From an uncultured Phycisphaerales bacterium (GTDB lineage Bacteria > Planctomycetota > Phycisphaerae > Sedimentisphaerales > Anaerobacaceae): a stretch of DNA of 15,377 bases. A program made the position numbers and the translations under genes. Numbering within the stretch: the first letter of the stretch is position 1; every line of letters begins with the position of its first letter. Under the pieces are notes generated by a model, which worked only from the letters and a program-made list of their open reading frames with translations, was not told the origin of the DNA and did not search any database. The DNA lies in assembly GCA_937868145.1 (NCBI GenBank), contig CALMMH010001103.1, positions 1 to 15,377 on the forward strand, read 5' to 3'. Of the stretch, positions 14,976 to 15,377 are shown piece after piece.

Positions 14976-14992
14976 AGCGCGCCACACTCCGT

Positions 14993-15016
14993 TCGTGATT
15001 GCGTTCACATTCACAA
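14993..15016 (-). promoter_or_regulatory. Rex operator (ROP-like) in the rex-hyd leader
   Basis: On the plus strand, TCGTGAT-TGCG-TTCACAT (14993-15010) matches the Rex consensus TTGTGAA-N4-TTCACAA at 11 of 14 arm positions. It is directly joined to a perfect half-site TTCACAA (15010-15016). It lies just downstream of the predicted transcription start, where a bound Rex would block elongation or open-complex formation. Confidence 0.65.
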
Positions 15017-15029
15017 GCCGGACACATGC

Positions 15030-15059
15030 ACTATAGGTGCAGTATCCCCCCACTGTCAA
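15030..15059 (-). promoter_or_regulatory. Sigma70-type promoter of the rex-hydBGDA operon
   Basis: On the minus strand, TTGACA (15059-15054, perfect) and TATAGT (15035-15030, 5/6) are separated by 18 bp. The start of transcription would be near 15023, giving a leader of about 50 nt that contains the Rex operator. It is the best promoter match in the window. Confidence 0.7.
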
Positions 15060-15070
15060 CCACATGAGGC

Positions 15071-15085
15071 GTGTTTTTTTCACAA
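15071..15085 (-). promoter_or_regulatory. Possible second, degenerate Rex half-site
   Basis: In the gene direction it reads TTGTG, seven A, CAC. The left arm TTGTGAAA is perfect, but the spacing between GTG and CAC is 7 instead of 8 and the right arm is incomplete. It lies about 12 bp upstream of the -35 box, so it could be an auxiliary site or just an A-tract. Confidence 0.25.
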
Positions 15086-15219
15086 TGCGGTGCCATGGAA
15101 GGTATAAATCTTTATAAAATAAGAGTTTACATTTACATACAATCGTCACAAAAAAGTACACACCTAGTGTTCATGTCATTGGAAATAATGTACATTTCCG
15201 CCGCAAGTGCCGCTTTCGT
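15086..15219. other. AT-rich gene-free stretch upstream of the rex promoter
   Basis: Strikingly AT-rich compared with the rest of the window (for example TTTATAAAATAAGAG near 15109-15123). It includes an interrupted palindrome GGAAAT...ATTTCC with an inner ATGTACAT (15181-15199). No open frame here looks coding. It may hold upstream activating sequences or a second promoter for rex; none is clear enough to call. Confidence 0.4.
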
Positions 15220-15222
15220 CTA

Positions 15223-15236
15223 GTCTCCTACGAGAC
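15223..15236 (-). terminator. Small hairpin at the stop of the cyclase-like gene
   Basis: GTCTC (15223-15227) and GAGAC (15232-15236) enclose a 4-nt loop that overlaps the frame-1 TAG stop. A 5-bp stem without a T-tract is weak evidence for termination. Confidence 0.25.
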
Positions 15237-15377
15237 GGCGGGTCCCATCGACCTTGAAATGGACGAGGAATTTCTTCTGACCCCCATAGTCAGGGGTGGG
15301 AAGTCGCCGTCACCGATCTGCCACAACCGCTCCGCCACCACCAGCCCTTTGAGCAGGTGCTCGCCGAGATCGTGGAC
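15228..15377 (-). CDS. C-terminal end of a class III adenylate/guanylate cyclase-type protein (partial)
   Basis: The gene enters from beyond the right edge; 49 codons and the TAG at 15230-15228 are visible. The first 29 residues, with DLGEHLLKGLVVAERLWQ and then DFPPL, match the segment that ends the class III nucleotide cyclase domain in many bacterial signalling proteins (typically DLGEHRLKDL.RPERLYQL). After DFPPL the frame reads TMGVRRNSSS..., which looks unnatural. The -1 frame from the same place gives KKFLVHFKVDGTRRLVGD and a TAG at 15222-15220. The switch falls on a run of five G (plus-strand C at 15281-15285), so one G may be missing. The catalytic residues lie outside the window. 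It is in the same direction as rex but separated by the rex promoter, so it is a separate unit. Confidence 0.65.
   Translation of the reverse strand, partial: VHDLGEHLLKGLVVAERLWQIGDGDFPPLTMGVRRNSSSISRSMGPAVS

Noticed and set aside
14976..15161. N-terminal extension of Rex by 62 residues
   Set aside because: The extension reads through the promoter and operator and has no Rex-like sequence. The ATG at 14975 gives the family's normal N-terminus.

Overview
The window is GC-rich, and every gene I can support lies on the minus strand, so transcription runs from right to left. Secreted proteins built from lamin-tail (LTD) modules, a CotH-kinase domain and a beta-helix sit next to a soluble NAD(P)-linked [NiFe] hydrogenase. 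Together with the GC-rich codon usage this suggests an anaerobic or facultatively anaerobic member of the Planctomycetota (Phycisphaerae-like) or a related PVC bacterium. That assignment is inference from gene content; no rRNA or marker gene is present.

Right end (15377 to 14976): the last residues of a class III adenylate/guanylate cyclase-type protein enter from outside, with a probable one-base frameshift near the end. An AT-rich gap of about 250 bp follows. It carries a strong sigma70-type promoter (TTGACA-N18-TATAGT) and a Rex-type operator just downstream of the predicted transcription start.

Hydrogenase block (14975 to 9711): rex, then hydB, hydG, hydD and hydA, which encode the four subunits of a group 3b-type (sulfhydrogenase-like) bidirectional [NiFe] hydrogenase. 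The hydrogenase maturation endopeptidase gene comes last. Genes are 2-93 bp apart or overlap (ATGAGTAA at hydD/hydA, ATGA at hydA/protease). Electrons from H2 would pass from HydA through HydD and HydB clusters to the FAD/NAD(P) subunit HydG. Rex would tie expression to the NADH/NAD+ ratio. A related GTGAAG/TTCAAAC-rich repeat sits at two internal junctions, and at one of them it is translated as the N-terminus of the protease.

Signalling block (9668 to 7792): a stand-alone CheY-like receiver and a membrane histidine kinase follow in the same direction, 42 bp from the protease. They may be transcribed with the hydrogenase genes, although the kinase also has a candidate promoter of its own. 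Two unrecognised genes follow; the second is interrupted by an in-frame TGA and shows signs of frameshift.

Left part (6748 to 1): a gap of about 400 bp contains a promoter and a 5' hairpin for a 1527-residue secreted protein with five LTD-like modules and a CotH-kinase domain. Next is a secreted right-handed beta-helix protein gene, with signal peptide, that runs off the left edge.
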